Shown: positions 12,391 through 22,832 of the stretch, one piece after another
How the letters are laid out: each line of letters begins with the position of its first letter
Numbering within the stretch: position 1 is the stretch's first letter
Source: Pseudoxanthomonas helianthi
GTDB lineage: Bacteria > Pseudomonadota > Gammaproteobacteria > Xanthomonadales > Xanthomonadaceae
Assembly (NCBI RefSeq): GCF_017939625.1
Contig: NZ_JAGKTC010000004.1
Span: 82,423 to 146,422, forward strand
Reading direction: 5' to 3'
Length of the DNA stretch: 64,000 nucleotides
Position numbers and translations under genes: made by a program
Notes under the pieces: model-generated
What the model was told of the DNA's origin: nothing
The model's input: the letters and a program-made list of their open reading frames with translations, nothing else
Database searches by the model: none

Positions 12391-13320
12391 TCAAGGACGC
12401 GCGTCCGCCAACTCACGGATGCGCGGGTGGTGCACGATCAGTTCGGAGCACTCGACCGCGAAGATGCCCATCTGCCCGACCTTGAACTCGATCCAGACGA
12501 ATTCCACGTCCGGCAACAGCTTGACCAGCGCACGCTCGGATTCGCCGACTTCGCAGATCAGCAGGCCATCCTGGCTCAGGTGCAGTGGTGCGTCGCGCAG
12601 GATCTTCAGCACCAGGTCCAGGCCGTCGTCGCCGGCGCGCAGGCCCAGCTCGGGCTCGTAGGAATATTCCTTCGGCAGCGCGTCGGTTTCGTCGTTGGTG
12701 ACGTACGGCGGGTTGGTGACGATCAGGTCGTAGTGCGTGCCGAGCAGGCCATCGAACAGGTTCGACTTGAGGAAATGCACGTTGTCGGCATGCAGGCGCT
12801 GCTTGTTCTCGGCGGCCAGCGCCAGCGCGTCGTCGCTGATGTCGATGCCGTAGACGTGCCAGTCGGGGTTGTAATGACCCATCGCAATGGCGATGCAACC
12901 CGAACCGGTGCACAGGTCCAGCGCGCGATGCACCGGACGCCCGCCCAGCCACGGCTCGAAGCCGGCTTCGATCAGCTCGGCGATCGGCGAGCGCGGCACC
13001 AGCGCGCGCGCGTCGCTCTTGAAGCTGAGCCCGGCGAACCACGCTTCCCCGGTGAGGTAGGCGGCGGGAATGCGCTCGTCGATGCGGCGCGCGAACAGGG
13101 CGAGGATCTCCGCTTTCTCCGCCGCGGTCACCCGTGCCTGCCCATAGGCCGGCCCGATGTCCGGCGGCAGGTGCAAGGTGTGCAGGACGATGTGGGTGGC
13201 CTCGTCCAGCGCGTTGTCGTGGCTGTGGCCGAAGGTCAGGCCGGCCGCGTTGAAACGGCTGGCGCCGTAGCGGATCAGGTCGATGATCGAGTGCAGTTCG
13301 GCGGCCGGATCGGCGGTCAT
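12391..13320 (-). CDS. prmB: 50S ribosomal protein L3 glutamine methyltransferase PrmB
   Basis: It methylates a glutamine of ribosomal protein L3 using S-adenosylmethionine. The protein has 309 residues from the ATG at 13320. The SAM-binding [15 protein letters not shown] and the catalytic NPPY motif ([12 protein letters not shown]) are clear. PrmB rather than PrmC is favoured by the extended N-terminal helical region ([30 protein letters not shown]) and by proximity to aroC. The stop is 4 bases from the inverted repeat of cassette 1. Confidence 0.94.
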   Translation of the reverse strand: MTADPAAELHSIIDLIRYGASRFNAAGLTFGHSHDNALDEATHIVLHTLHLPPDIGPAYGQARVTAAEKAEILALFARRIDERIPAAYLTGEAWFAGLSFKSDARALVPRSPIAELIEAGFEPWLGGRPVHRALDLCTGSGCIAIAMGHYNPDWHVYGIDISDDALALAAENKQRLHADNVHFLKSNLFDGLLGTHYDLIVTNPPYVTNDETDALPKEYSYEPELGLRAGDDGLDLVLKILRDAPLHLSQDGLLICEVGESERALVKLLPDVEFVWIEFKVGQMGIFAVECSELIVHHPRIRELADARP

Positions 13321-13412
13321 GGGCGGTGTTCGGCGTAATGGAGGCCGGATTATAGGGCGTTGCCCGCGATGCGTCGGTATCATGTGGAACCGTTCCAAGC
13401 CCTCGGACCGAC

Positions 13413-14066
13413 ATGTTCAACCGCAAGATCGGCGTCATCCTGCTCGTCGCGCTGGCCGCGGGCCTCGGCCTGCTGGCGGCGCAATGGTTCTTCGGCGGCA
13501 AGTCCGCCGGTGCGCAATGGCCGGAAACCCAGGCGGTGACGATGTTCGCCAAGCCGCGTCCGCTGCCGGCGTTCTCGCTGCGCCAGTCCGACGGCACGCA
13601 GCTGACCTCCGGCGAATTGAACGGGCACTGGACCGTGGTGTTCCTCGGCTTCACTTCGTGCCCCGACGTGTGTCCCACCACGCTGGCCGAACTCGCGCAG
13701 GCACAGAAGCAATGGCAGGCACTGCCCGACGGCACCCGGCCGCGCGTGCTGTTCGTTTCGGTCGACCCGGAACGCGATACGCCGACCCGCATCGGCGAAT
13801 ACGCGCACGGGTTCAGCACCGAAACGCTGGCCGCGACCGCGGACGTGCCTGCCCTGGAGGAATTCGCCCGCGCGCTGGGCTTCGTGTTCATGAAGGTGCC
13901 GGGCGCGCATTACGCCGAGAACCCGCAGGACTACAGCATGGATCACTCGGCCAATCTCGCCGTGATCGATCCGCAGGGGCGCATGGCCGGGATGATCCGT
14001 CCGCCGTTCCAGCCGCGGGCCATCGCCAGCGACCTGACCGCGCTGACCAAGGCCACGGCACCGTGA
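13413..14066 (+). CDS. SCO1/SenC family copper chaperone / thioredoxin-like protein
   Basis: This is a membrane-anchored periplasmic protein of 217 residues that helps insert copper into cytochrome c oxidase or acts as a thiol reductase. Residues 7-28 form one membrane anchor. The copper/thiol motif is Cys83-x3-Cys87 in [11 protein letters not shown], and the copper-binding histidine is His178 in [18 protein letters not shown] is also typical. Its stop overlaps the GTG start of psd. Confidence 0.93.
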   Translation: MFNRKIGVILLVALAAGLGLLAAQWFFGGKSAGAQWPETQAVTMFAKPRPLPAFSLRQSDGTQLTSGELNGHWTVVFLGFTSCPDVCPTTLAELAQAQKQWQALPDGTRPRVLFVSVDPERDTPTRIGEYAHGFSTETLAATADVPALEEFARALGFVFMKVPGAHYAENPQDYSMDHSANLAVIDPQGRMAGMIRPPFQPRAIASDLTALTKATAP

Positions 14067-14902
14067 GTCCCCTGACCGCGCTGACCTATGTGCTGCCGCA
14101 CCGGCTGCTGTCGTCGCTGGCGCGGCGACTGGCATATTCGCGAAACCCGGCGATCAAGCAGTGGCTGATCGACGCGGTGGTGCGCAGGTTCGGGGTCGAT
14201 CTGGACGAAGCCGCCGAATCCGATCCACGCGCCTATCCGAGCTTCAACGCCTTCTTCACCCGTGCGCTGAAGCCCGGCGCGCGGATCGCCGACGCCGATC
14301 CGCGCGCCTTGCTGATGCCGGCCGACGGGCACATCAGCCAGTGCGGCCCGATCAAGGGCGGGACGATCTTCCAGGCCAAGGGCCGTTCGTTCACCGCCGC
14401 CGAATTGCTGGGCGATGCGGAAGCGGCGAAGCCGTTCGAAAACGGCCTGTTCGCCACCGTCTACCTGTCGCCACGCGATTATCACCGCGTGCACATGCCT
14501 TGGACCGGCACGTTGCGCGAAACCGTGCATGTGCCGGGCCGCTTGTTCAGCGTCGGCACCGCCGCAGTGCGCGACGTGCCGCGATTGTTCGCACGCAACG
14601 AACGCCTGGTCTGCCACTTCGACACCGATTTCGGCCCGATGGCCTGCGTGATGGTCGGCGCGTTGCTGGTGTCCGGGGTGGAAACGGTGTGGAGCGGCGT
14701 GGAGATTCCCGCCTATGCGGACCGCATCACCAGGAAGGATTGGCACGACAAGGGCATCGTGGTCGAACGCTTTGCCGAGATGGCGCGATTCAACTACGGC
14801 TCGACGGTCATTGTTCTGTTGCCGCCCGGGGTGGCGGAACTCGACGCCGGCCTGGGCGCGGAGACGCCGGTCAAGTTGGGGCAACGGCTAGCGACGTTGT
14901 AG
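14063..14902 (+). CDS. psd: Phosphatidylserine decarboxylase proenzyme
   Basis: It makes phosphatidylethanolamine from phosphatidylserine at the inner membrane. The GTG at 14063 overlaps the SCO gene stop and gives 279 residues. The self-cleavage site is visible as [10 protein letters not shown], with Ser247 expected to become the pyruvoyl group. [16 protein letters not shown] is the conserved catalytic region. The stop codon TAG is part of the GTAG head of the palindromic repeat that follows. Confidence 0.95.
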   Translation: MSPLTALTYVLPHRLLSSLARRLAYSRNPAIKQWLIDAVVRRFGVDLDEAAESDPRAYPSFNAFFTRALKPGARIADADPRALLMPADGHISQCGPIKGGTIFQAKGRSFTAAELLGDAEAAKPFENGLFATVYLSPRDYHRVHMPWTGTLRETVHVPGRLFSVGTAAVRDVPRLFARNERLVCHFDTDFGPMACVMVGALLVSGVETVWSGVEIPAYADRITRKDWHDKGIVVERFAEMARFNYGSTVIVLLPPGVAELDAGLGAETPVKLGQRLATL

Positions 14903-14998
14903 GAGCGCCCTTCAGGGCGCGACCGCAGCCAGAGCGATTCGCGAATATTTTCTACGGCGCCGGAATGCACCCGGTCGCGCCCTGAAGGGCGCTCCTAC
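14899..14998. repeat. GTAG-headed inverted repeat pair after psd
   Basis: The arms 14899-14924 and 14973-14998 are perfect 26-base inverted repeats. Each has a GTAG head and a GCGCCCTTCAGGGCGC palindrome. The TAG of the left head is the psd stop. About 48 bases separate the arms. A shorter version of the same family lies at 32668-32736 after the HIT gene. The paired inverted layout is that of a REP doublet (BIME). Confidence 0.88.
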
Positions 14999-15020
14999 AA
15001 ACCGGTGAAGCAGTTCCATC

Positions 15021-15203
15021 CTAGGATTTGGATTTGGGCTTCGCTTCGGCCGGAACCGTTTTGCCTTGCAGCTCCAATCCGTATTGATGATCGTATACGT
15101 ACGATCTTCGCCTGCTGACGGCGAGTTCCTTGCCACCGGGCTTCGAGCCCGCCGGTTTGCCCTTCATCGCATTCGTGACGCCAGCCTTCTTCTTGGATGC
15201 CAT
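15021..15203 (-). CDS. Small basic lysine-rich protein of unknown function
   Basis: This is a 60-residue protein starting MASKKKAGVTNAMKGKP and ending AEAKPKSKS, rich in Lys, Gly and Pro, with an SRRRSYVYDHQYG centre. An unusually strong GAGGAGG ribosome-binding site lies 7 bases before the ATG at 15203, which supports a real gene. It is 29 bases downstream of the transglycosylase gene on the same strand. I do not recognise a family. Its charge suggests nucleic-acid or ribosome binding, which is only a guess. Confidence 0.6.
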   Translation of the reverse strand: MASKKKAGVTNAMKGKPAGSKPGGKELAVSRRRSYVYDHQYGLELQGKTVPAEAKPKSKS

Positions 15204-15232
15204 GCTGCCTCCTCGAGCGACCACAATGCGGC

Positions 15233-16828
15233 CTACTTCCCGCACCCTTCCAGCTTGATCCTCTGCCCCGGCTTGACCGTATAGCCGGGCGCGCGCAGGC
15301 CATTGGCCTTGGCCAGTTCCTTCAGGCTGCAATCGTGCTTGTCGGCGATCTTGCCCAGCGTATCGCCGCGCCCGACCTTGATGGTGCGCGCCGGCTTTTC
15401 CTTGCCTTTCGGCTTTTCCTTCGCGCGCGGCTTTTCTTCCGCCTTCGACTCGGCCGGATCGTCCGGCAACTGGACCAACTGGCTGACATCGCCGACCGAG
15501 ACACGGCCTTCCGGCAGCGGCGCACGCGTTATGGCCGCATTGACGTTCGCCGCCATCAGCGTGCGCGCCAGCTCCGCGCGCGGGCCATTGAGGCAGTGGC
15601 GGCTGTACAGCGCGGCGATGCGCGTGTTGGCGTTCAAGGTCACCCCCGGCGCGAGATAGCTCTCGGCCTGGTAGCGGGGATTGAGGTTGCGCAACGTGCG
15701 CATGTAGCCGTCGCGGGTGCCGGTGGTGCCCAGGCACATGGTCAGTTCGTAGATCGAGGTCGGCTTGAGCAGCTTCAGCGGCGCCGGCTGCGGCGCTACG
15801 CGCGGGAAATCGAGCCCGTATTGGCGCGGATGCAGGAACAACCAAGCCGCGGCGATCACCATCGGCACGTAGTCGCGGGTTTCGGCCGGGAACTGGTTGT
15901 ACACGCGTTCGTCCCAGAAACTCACCCCCGGATACTGCCGGTACACGCGCAACGCGCGGCCCTCGCCGCCGTTGTACGCGGCCAGCGACAGCTCGACGCT
16001 GTTGCCCAGTTCGGCGAAGCGCTCGCTCATGTACTCCGCGCTGGCCTGCGCGGACGAACGCGGGTCGAACCGGGTATCGAAGCCGGTATCGTCGCGGCCC
16101 AGGCCGAAGCGCGTGCCGGTGGCGTACATGAACTGCATCGGCCCGGCAGCGCCGGCGCGCGAGCTGACGTGCACCTTGCCGTTCGACTCCTTGGCCATGA
16201 TGCCGAACAGCATCGCCTCGGGCAGGCCCTGGCGCTCCCATTGCGGCCACATCATGAAGCGCATGTTCTGGTAGTTCTCGTAGCTGTCCACCAGCGAGCT
16301 GCGCATGTCGGTCAGCCAGCGGCGGATGCCGGCCTGCACCGCCGGGTTGTACTGCACCATGCGATCGAAGGCGTGGCGGTTGTCGTCCAGCTTGGCCGCG
16401 CCCTGCTGCGCCTGTGGCGTGCTGGTGGTGGCGCCCGCCGCGGCCGGAACATGGTCGTCTTCGAGCGGCTCGTCGCTGCTTTCCTCGTCTTCATCGGGCG
16501 ACTGCGCATCGACGTTCGCCTTCAGCAGCCGCTTGAACGCGGCCAGCTGGGTGTTGAGTTCGCAGCCGCGCTGCTTCGCGCAGGCATCGATCACGTCTTC
16601 CATGTCCTCCAGCGCGGCATCGCCTTCGGCGGTGCCCTTGGGGTCGCCGTTGGCCACCAGCAGCAGCGCGTCGCGGTAGCGCTTTTCGGCGGCGGCCATG
16701 CGCTGGTCGAGGGCGTCGATGGCGACGCGATCCTTGGCCGAGACGCGTTGGGCGGAGGCGGGAGCCGCAAGCACCAACAGCGCGGCGGAAAGGGGAACGA
16801 GGCGCAGGAACCGGGACAGATCGGACAT
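15233..16828 (-). CDS. Lytic transglycosylase with C-terminal LysM (MltD-like)
   Basis: This is a 531-residue periplasmic peptidoglycan lytic transglycosylase from the ATG at 16828. A signal peptide (LVPLSAALLVLAAPASA) is followed by an acidic, disordered stretch (SPDEDEESSDEPLEDD). The SLT domain has the catalytic glutamate in IMAKESNGKVHVSSRAGAAGPMQFM and AAYNGGEGRA. A Lys/Pro-rich hinge with repeated KEKP units leads to a LysM domain (IKVGRGDTLGKIADKH). It cleaves glycan strands between MurNAc and GlcNAc. It is divergent from the HerA-like gene. Confidence 0.93.
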   Translation of the reverse strand: MSDLSRFLRLVPLSAALLVLAAPASAQRVSAKDRVAIDALDQRMAAAEKRYRDALLLVANGDPKGTAEGDAALEDMEDVIDACAKQRGCELNTQLAAFKRLLKANVDAQSPDEDEESSDEPLEDDHVPAAAGATTSTPQAQQGAAKLDDNRHAFDRMVQYNPAVQAGIRRWLTDMRSSLVDSYENYQNMRFMMWPQWERQGLPEAMLFGIMAKESNGKVHVSSRAGAAGPMQFMYATGTRFGLGRDDTGFDTRFDPRSSAQASAEYMSERFAELGNSVELSLAAYNGGEGRALRVYRQYPGVSFWDERVYNQFPAETRDYVPMVIAAAWLFLHPRQYGLDFPRVAPQPAPLKLLKPTSIYELTMCLGTTGTRDGYMRTLRNLNPRYQAESYLAPGVTLNANTRIAALYSRHCLNGPRAELARTLMAANVNAAITRAPLPEGRVSVGDVSQLVQLPDDPAESKAEEKPRAKEKPKGKEKPARTIKVGRGDTLGKIADKHDCSLKELAKANGLRAPGYTVKPGQRIKLEGCGK

Positions 16829-16995
16829 CGGATCGCAAAGCAGGGAAAAAGGGAGGTTATCCGGGGGCCGCCGCCGCCGACAAGCTTGACAGCGCGGGCC
16901 GGGCACGCCCCCGAGGCTTTTGCGACCGTTCACGGCGCGACAAGTTCAACCGCTAGAATCGCCGCTCGATCCGCTGACCAACGCCAAGGAAACCC

Positions 16996-18501
16996 ATGGA
17001 CCCCATCCTGATCGGCAAGGGCGTCACCGACGACATCGCCGTCGCCTTGCTGCCGAAGTTCGGCAACCGCCACGGCTTGACCGCCGGCGCTACCGGCACC
17101 GGCAAGACCGTGACCCTGATGACCCTGGCCGAAGGCTTCTCGCGGATCGGCGTGCCGGTATTCATGGCCGACGTGAAGGGCGACGTGGCCGGACTGGCGG
17201 TCGCCGGCGACGGCAACGAGAAGGTGGTGCAGCGGGCCAAGGACATCGGCGTGGATGGCTGGTCGCCCGCCGCCAGCCCGGTGGTTTTCTGGGACCTGTA
17301 CGGCAAGCTCGGCCACCCGGTGCGCACCACGGTCAGCGAGATGGGCCCGACCCTGCTGGCCCGCATCCTGGAATTGAACGACACCCAGAGCGGCGTGCTG
17401 GAAATCGTGTTCAAGCTGGCCGACGACCGCGGCCTGCTGCTGCTCGACCTGGAAGACCTGCGCGCCCTGCTCGCCCTGGTCGCCGAGGAGCGCAAGGACA
17501 TCTCCACCAGCTACGGCCTGGTCAGCGCGCAGTCGATCGGCGCGATCCAGCGCGCGCTGCTGCAGATCGAACAGCAGGGCGGCGACCGCTTCTTCGGCGA
17601 GCCGGCGCTGGAACTGTCCGACCTGATGCGGACGAACACCGACGGCCGCGGCGTGATCTCGATCCTCGCCGCCGACCAGCTGATTTTGAAGCCACGCCTG
17701 TATTCCAGCTTCCTGCTGTGGCTGCTGTCCGAGCTGTTCGAAAACCTGCCGGAAGTCGGCGACCTCGACAAGCCGAAGCTGGTGTTCTTCTTCGACGAAG
17801 CGCACCTGCTGTTCGACGACGCGCCGCCGGCCCTGCAGCAACGCATCGAACAGGTCGTGCGCCTGATCCGCTCCAAGGGCGTGGGCGTGTACTTCTGCTC
17901 GCAGTTCCCCGACGACGTGCCGGACAACATCCTCGGCCAGCTCGGCAACCGCGTGCAGCATGCGTTGCGCGCGTTCACGCCGCGCGACCAGAAGGCGGTG
18001 AAGACCGCGGCCGAGACCTTCGTGCCCAACCCGAAACTCAATGTCGCCGAAGCCATCTCCAAGCTCGGCGTCGGCGAGGCATTGGTGTCGACGCTGCAGG
18101 ACAAGGGCGTGCCCTCGCCGGTGCAGCAGACCCTGGTCGCCCCGCCGCGTTGCCGGATGGGCGCGATCAGCGAGGCCGAACGCAGCCAGGTGCGCGCGGG
18201 CAGCCCGGTCGGCGGCAAGTACGACAATGCGGTGGATCGCGAATCCGCCGCGGAAATGCTGGCGAAAAAGGCCGAAGCCAGGACCGAGGCCGCCGCTGCG
18301 CCAAAGGCGAAGACCGCGAGGGACGACGATCCCGACACCGGCGGTTTCGGCGAGGCGGTCAAGGGCGTGCTGTTCGGCACCGGCCGTCGCCAGGGCGTGG
18401 TCGAGACCATGGCCAAGCAGACCGCGCGCACCGTCGGCAGCCAGGTCGGCCGGCAGATCCTGCGTGGCCTGCTGGGCGGCATCTTCGGCGGACGGAGATG
18501 A
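16996..18501 (+). CDS. HerA-like ATPase (DUF853 family)
   Basis: This is a 501-residue cytoplasmic P-loop ATPase of the HerA/FtsK superfamily, DUF853 type. Walker A is GATGTGKT (31-38) and Walker B is [15 protein letters not shown]. The C-terminal tail is Ala/Lys-rich and ends in a Gly/Arg segment ([15 protein letters not shown]). The biological role is not established. HerA proteins in defence systems are paired with nucleases or Sir2-type partners, and none is present here. The stop overlaps the ATG of the lipoprotein gene (ATGA). Confidence 0.92.
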   Translation: MDPILIGKGVTDDIAVALLPKFGNRHGLTAGATGTGKTVTLMTLAEGFSRIGVPVFMADVKGDVAGLAVAGDGNEKVVQRAKDIGVDGWSPAASPVVFWDLYGKLGHPVRTTVSEMGPTLLARILELNDTQSGVLEIVFKLADDRGLLLLDLEDLRALLALVAEERKDISTSYGLVSAQSIGAIQRALLQIEQQGGDRFFGEPALELSDLMRTNTDGRGVISILAADQLILKPRLYSSFLLWLLSELFENLPEVGDLDKPKLVFFFDEAHLLFDDAPPALQQRIEQVVRLIRSKGVGVYFCSQFPDDVPDNILGQLGNRVQHALRAFTPRDQKAVKTAAETFVPNPKLNVAEAISKLGVGEALVSTLQDKGVPSPVQQTLVAPPRCRMGAISEAERSQVRAGSPVGGKYDNAVDRESAAEMLAKKAEARTEAAAAPKAKTARDDDPDTGGFGEAVKGVLFGTGRRQGVVETMAKQTARTVGSQVGRQILRGLLGGIFGGRR

Positions 18502-18995
18502 GCCGCATGCGCCCGCGGATCCTCGTCGCCCTGCCCTTCGCGCTGGCCATCGCCGCATGCCAGCCGCAGCCCGCGCCCGCTCCGGTTGCCGCGCCGGCGG
18601 CGGACGCGTCCGCGACGCAACCGTCCGCCGGGGCGACTGCGCAGGACGACAAGTCCCCCACGCCCGCCGGCACCGATGTCGTTTCGGTGGTAGACAACAC
18701 GCCAATGGCCCATGTCGAAGCGGCTTCCGGCACGCAGCTCGACGGCAAGTCGCTGGCCGGCAAGTTCAGCGACGGCGAATCGGTGCTGGAACTGCGTGCC
18801 GATGGTAGTTACGTCCAGACCCTGCGGGTGGCCGGCAGCACCATCGACAGCGACGGCCACTGGGCGCCCGACGGCGCACACGCGGTCAAGCTCGACCCGA
18901 ACAGCAAGCAAGCCGAAGACGTGCGCTTCGAGGTGGCTTCCGCCGACCTGCTCAAGGGCGCCGATGGCCGCGAATTCAAACGCATCGTCGAATAA
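18498..18995 (+). CDS. Predicted lipoprotein of unknown function
   Basis: This 165-residue protein has a signal peptide ending in a lipobox (LAIAAC), so it is probably membrane-anchored. An Ala/Pro/Thr-rich linker follows. The folded part has [29 protein letters not shown] and [18 protein letters not shown], which read as short beta-strand repeats. I do not recognise a family. The ATG overlaps the stop of the HerA-like gene by four bases, so the two are expressed together. Confidence 0.8.
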   Translation: MSRMRPRILVALPFALAIAACQPQPAPAPVAAPAADASATQPSAGATAQDDKSPTPAGTDVVSVVDNTPMAHVEAASGTQLDGKSLAGKFSDGESVLELRADGSYVQTLRVAGSTIDSDGHWAPDGAHAVKLDPNSKQAEDVRFEVASADLLKGADGREFKRIVE

Positions 18996-19075
18996 GGGCG
19001 GGCAGGGCACGTCATCGACCAGCGAAATGGGAAAGTTCGGGCCCCCAAAGCCTTCTCCAGCAAGTAGGATGGTCA

Positions 19076-19090
19076 TGACAACGTTGGACT
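19076..19090. promoter_or_regulatory. Candidate LacI-family operator upstream of the sialidase/GH3 gene
   Basis: TGACAACGTTGGACT is centred on a CAACGTTG dyad about 60 bases before the proposed start of the glycosidase fusion. The core CAACGTTGGAC recurs twice between the TonB receptor and greB (28221-28314). The form is close to the NagR-type LacI operator TGACAACGTTGTCA described in Shewanella and Xanthomonas. No regulator gene lies nearby. The assignment rests on motif sharing only. Confidence 0.45.
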
Positions 19091-19147
19091 CGCGTGCGTC
19101 GCCCGCTTCGGGTCGGGCATGCCGTCCCCAACTGCCGGTGCCGATCC

Positions 19148-22100
19148 ATGCAGGAAACCCTCCCGACGAACGCGATCCGCGTCCCGTCATGCCGCTTGCC
19201 CCACGCCACTGATCAAGCAGGCCGGGTCCCCCGGCGATGGCCGTCCCGCGTAGCGATGGCGCTGCTCGCGCTGGTACTCCCCGGCGCCGCATCGGCGGCC
19301 GACGCTTCTCCGGTCCTGCTGCGCGAGTTCGTCAGCGATGCGCCGCCGACCGCGCAGTCGCACGCCGTCTCGCTGGTCCAAGCCAGCGACGGCGGACTGC
19401 TGGCGACCTGGTTCGGCGGCAGCCACGAAGGCGCAGCCGATGTCCGCATCTGGCTGGCGCGGCGCGAAGCTTCGGGCTGGAGTGTGCCGCAGGCCGTCGC
19501 CGATGGCGCGCAGGCGGAAGGCGCACCCCTGCCGACCTGGAACCCGGTGCTGTTCCAGCCGCGCGGCGGCGATCTGATGCTGTTCTACAAGGTCGGGCCC
19601 GATCCGCGGCACTGGCGTGGCTTGCAACGGACCTCGGCGGATGGCGGCCGCACCTGGTCGGCGGCGAAACCCTTGCCGGATGGGCTGCTGGGACCAATCC
19701 GCAACCCGCCGGTGCAATTGCGCGACGGCAGCCTGGTCAGTCCTTCCAGCACCGAAGACGGCGGCTGGCGCGTGCACTTCGAACGCTCGGAAGACGGCGG
19801 CCGCAACTGGCAACGCATGCCGGCAATCGCCAATCCGGCGCGCATCGAGGCAATCCAGCCCGCCTTGCTCGCACGCCCCGACGGCAGTCTGCTGGCGCTG
19901 GGCCGGACCCGCCAGGACCGCATTTTCAGCACCGCCTCCCACGACGGCGGACGCAGCTGGGACGCATTGCGCCTGCTGGAGCTGCCCAACCCGAACGCGG
20001 CCATCGACGCGATCCGCCTGGCCGACGGACGCTACCTGATGGTGTTCAACCCGCGCATCGCCGGCCGCCAATGGTGGGACGGGCGCGACCGGCTGGACGT
20101 GGCGCTGTCGGAAGACGGCGAACACTGGAAGTCCGTGCTGACCCTGGAAGACGAACCCGGCCAGGAATTCTCCTACCCCGCGGTCATCCAGACCTGGGAC
20201 GGGCGCGTGCACGTGGCCTATACCTGGAAGCGCCAGCGCATCCGCCACGTGGTACTGGATCCGGTACAGCTGGCACCGCCGGCCGCGGTGCCCGACGACG
20301 GCGCCGTGCCCGGCTATCGCAACACTTCGCTCAGTGCCGAAGCGCGCGCGGCGGACCTGGTCCGCCGGCTCAGCCTGGAAGAAAAGGCGGCGCAGATGCG
20401 CGACAACGCGCCGGCGGTGCCGCGCCTGGGCATTCCCGCCTATCAATGGTGGAACGAGGGCCTGCACGGACTGGCGCGCAACGGCTACGCCACTGTGTTT
20501 CCGCAGGCGACCGGCCTGGCCGCCAGCTGGAACCCGGACCTTCTGCACCAGGTCGGCGAAACCATCTCCGCCGAAGCCCGCGCCGGTTTCGCCCGCATCG
20601 ATCCGGCGCAGGGTTACCCGCGCTACGCCGGACTAACCCTGTGGTCGCCGAACATCAACATCCTGCGCGACCCGCGCTGGGGGCGTGGGCAGGAAACCTA
20701 TGGCGAAGACCCGTTCCTGACCTCGCGGCTCGGCGTCGCCTTCGTCCGCGGCCTGCAGGGCGACGACCCGCAGCATCCGCGCACCATCGCCACGCCCAAG
20801 CATTTCGCCGCGCACAGTGGCCCGGAACCCGGCCGCGACAGCTTCGACGTCGCTCCCAGCGCACATGACCTGGAAGACACCTACCTGCCCGCCTTCCGCG
20901 CCGCGGTGGCCGAAGGCGGGGCCGGCTCGGTGATGTGCGCCTACAACGCGCTGGCCGGCATTCCCGCCTGCGCCAACGCCGACCTGCTGCAACGCCACCT
21001 GCGCGAAGACTGGGGTTTCTCGGGTTACGTCGTGTCCGACTGCGATGCGGTCGGCAACATGACCCAGTTCCACCACTACACGCAGGATGCCGCCGAAGCC
21101 TCGGCACGCGCAGTGCTCGCCGGCAACGACCTGAATTGCGGCAGCGCCTACCTGCACCTGGCCGATGCGGTGCGGCGCGGACTGTTGCCGCAGGCGGACC
21201 TTGACCGCTCGCTGCAGCGCCTGCTCGCCGCACGCATCCGCCTGGGCATGTACGAGCCCGCGCCCGCGCGCCCCGTGGACACGCAGGCCACGCGCACGCT
21301 CGCATTGGACGCTGCGCGCGAATCGCTGGTGCTGCTGAAGAACGCCCGCAACACCCTGCCGCTGCGCGCCGGCGCCCGCATCGCTGCGGTCGGCCCGACC
21401 GCGGACCTGCTGGAAGTCCTGCAAGCCAACTACCACGGCACCGCGCGCGACCCGGTCACGCCCTGGGCCGGCCTGCGCCAGCGCTTCGGCGCGGACAAGG
21501 TGCATTACGCCCAGGGCGCGAGTCTGGCCGCGAACGTGCCGATCGCGATTCCGTCCACCGCCCTGCGCACGCCCGACGGCCAACCCGGATTGAAGGGCGA
21601 GTATTTCGACAATGCGGAACTCGCCGGCAACCCCGCACGGGTCCGCGTCGACCGCACGGTGAACTTCGATTTCAATCGTGTCGCGCCGGCGCCGGGAATT
21701 CGCGCGGACCGCTACGGCGTGCGCTGGACCGGCCGGTTGCAACCGCCTGCGCCTGGGCGCTATCGCTTCAACGTGCGCGTGGACCGCTGCTTCGATTGCA
21801 GTGGACACGACCGTGTCGACCTGTATCTGGACGGCCGCTTGCTATACGACGGCACGCAGAACGCCGAAGCGATGACGGTGGATTTCCAGGACACGCAGCC
21901 GCACGAGCTGCGCCTGGAATTGCGCCATAGCGGCGAGGACGAAGGCATTACCCTGGAATGGCTGGCGCCGCCGCAGGCGCAACTGGACGAGGCGCTGGCG
22001 GCGGCGCGCGAAGCCGATGCCATCGTCGCCTTCGTCGGACTGTCGCCCAACCTGGAAGGCGAAGCCCTGCAGGTCGAAGTCGCCGGATTCAACGGCGGCG

Positions 22101-22828
22101 ACCGCACTTCGCTGGACCTGCCCGCCGCGCAGGAAACCCTGTTGAAAACCGTCGCCGCGACCGGCAAGCCTCTCGTCGTGGTGCTGCTGTCGGGCAGCGC
22201 GGTGGCGCTGAACTGGGCGCAGCAGCATGCCGACGCGATCCTCGTCGCATGGTATCCGGGCGAAGCCGGCGGCCAGGCCGTCGCCGACGTGCTGGCTGGC
22301 GCCTACAACCCCGCTGGCCGCCTGCCGATGACGTTCTACCGTTCGGCCGACGACCTGCCGCCAATGGCCGATTACCGGATGCAGGGCCGCACCTATCGCT
22401 ATTTCAATGGCAAGCCGCTGTACCCGTTCGGCCATGGCCTCAGCTACACGCGGTTTGGCTACGACGGCATGCGCCTGTCGCAGGCGCAGCTGAAGGCCGG
22501 CGAGCCGCTGACGGTTTCGGTGGAAGTGCGCAACCTCGGCGATCGCGACGGCGACGAAGTCGTGCAGGCGTACCTGACCCCGCCCGCCTCGCCGCTCGCG
22601 CCCCGACATGCGCTGGCGGGTTTCCGGCGCGTGCACCTGAAGGCCGGCGAAAGCCGGCGGGTGGAAATCGAGCTGTCGCCGCGCGCGCTCAGCACGGTGG
22701 ATGCGCAAGGCCGCCGCGCGGTGCGTGCCGGACGCTATACGCTCAGCATCGGCGGTGGCCAGCCCGGCTTCGCCGACGTACACAACGCGACGTTCGCCAT
22801 CGAAGGCGAACAAGCGCTTCCGAGGTGA
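19148..22828 (+). CDS. Sialidase-like / GH3 beta-glycosidase fusion with PA14 insert
   Basis: This is a 1226-residue secreted two-enzyme protein. After a signal peptide (MALLALVLPGAASA), residues about 50-375 form a BNR/sialidase-like propeller of the COG4692 type. It has four Asp-boxes (SADGGRTW, SEDGGRNW, SHDGGRSW, SEDGEHW). Residues from about 390 are a GH3 enzyme with KHFAAHSGPE and the likely nucleophile Asp631 in VVSDCDAV, a form common in beta-xylosidases. A PA14 domain (about 815-939, KGEYFD...EWL) is inserted in the second GH3 domain. A fibronectin-III-like domain ends it. The joint near residue 385 is in one open frame. The start is uncertain: ATG at 19148 or 19256. Confidence 0.88.
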   Translation: MQETLPTNAIRVPSCRLPHATDQAGRVPRRWPSRVAMALLALVLPGAASAADASPVLLREFVSDAPPTAQSHAVSLVQASDGGLLATWFGGSHEGAADVRIWLARREASGWSVPQAVADGAQAEGAPLPTWNPVLFQPRGGDLMLFYKVGPDPRHWRGLQRTSADGGRTWSAAKPLPDGLLGPIRNPPVQLRDGSLVSPSSTEDGGWRVHFERSEDGGRNWQRMPAIANPARIEAIQPALLARPDGSLLALGRTRQDRIFSTASHDGGRSWDALRLLELPNPNAAIDAIRLADGRYLMVFNPRIAGRQWWDGRDRLDVALSEDGEHWKSVLTLEDEPGQEFSYPAVIQTWDGRVHVAYTWKRQRIRHVVLDPVQLAPPAAVPDDGAVPGYRNTSLSAEARAADLVRRLSLEEKAAQMRDNAPAVPRLGIPAYQWWNEGLHGLARNGYATVFPQATGLAASWNPDLLHQVGETISAEARAGFARIDPAQGYPRYAGLTLWSPNINILRDPRWGRGQETYGEDPFLTSRLGVAFVRGLQGDDPQHPRTIATPKHFAAHSGPEPGRDSFDVAPSAHDLEDTYLPAFRAAVAEGGAGSVMCAYNALAGIPACANADLLQRHLREDWGFSGYVVSDCDAVGNMTQFHHYTQDAAEASARAVLAGNDLNCGSAYLHLADAVRRGLLPQADLDRSLQRLLAARIRLGMYEPAPARPVDTQATRTLALDAARESLVLLKNARNTLPLRAGARIAAVGPTADLLEVLQANYHGTARDPVTPWAGLRQRFGADKVHYAQGASLAANVPIAIPSTALRTPDGQPGLKGEYFDNAELAGNPARVRVDRTVNFDFNRVAPAPGIRADRYGVRWTGRLQPPAPGRYRFNVRVDRCFDCSGHDRVDLYLDGRLLYDGTQNAEAMTVDFQDTQPHELRLELRHSGEDEGITLEWLAPPQAQLDEALAAAREADAIVAFVGLSPNLEGEALQVEVAGFNGGDRTSLDLPAAQETLLKTVAATGKPLVVVLLSGSAVALNWAQQHADAILVAWYPGEAGGQAVADVLAGAYNPAGRLPMTFYRSADDLPPMADYRMQGRTYRYFNGKPLYPFGHGLSYTRFGYDGMRLSQAQLKAGEPLTVSVEVRNLGDRDGDEVVQAYLTPPASPLAPRHALAGFRRVHLKAGESRRVEIELSPRALSTVDAQGRRAVRAGRYTLSIGGGQPGFADVHNATFAIEGEQALPR

Positions 22829-22832
22829 TGCC

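Noticed and set aside
16996..18995. HerA-like ATPase plus lipoprotein as a phage defence system
   Set aside because: Known HerA defence systems pair with a nuclease, Sir2 or DUF4297 partner. The only coupled gene is a lipoprotein, and the neighbours are cell-wall genes.
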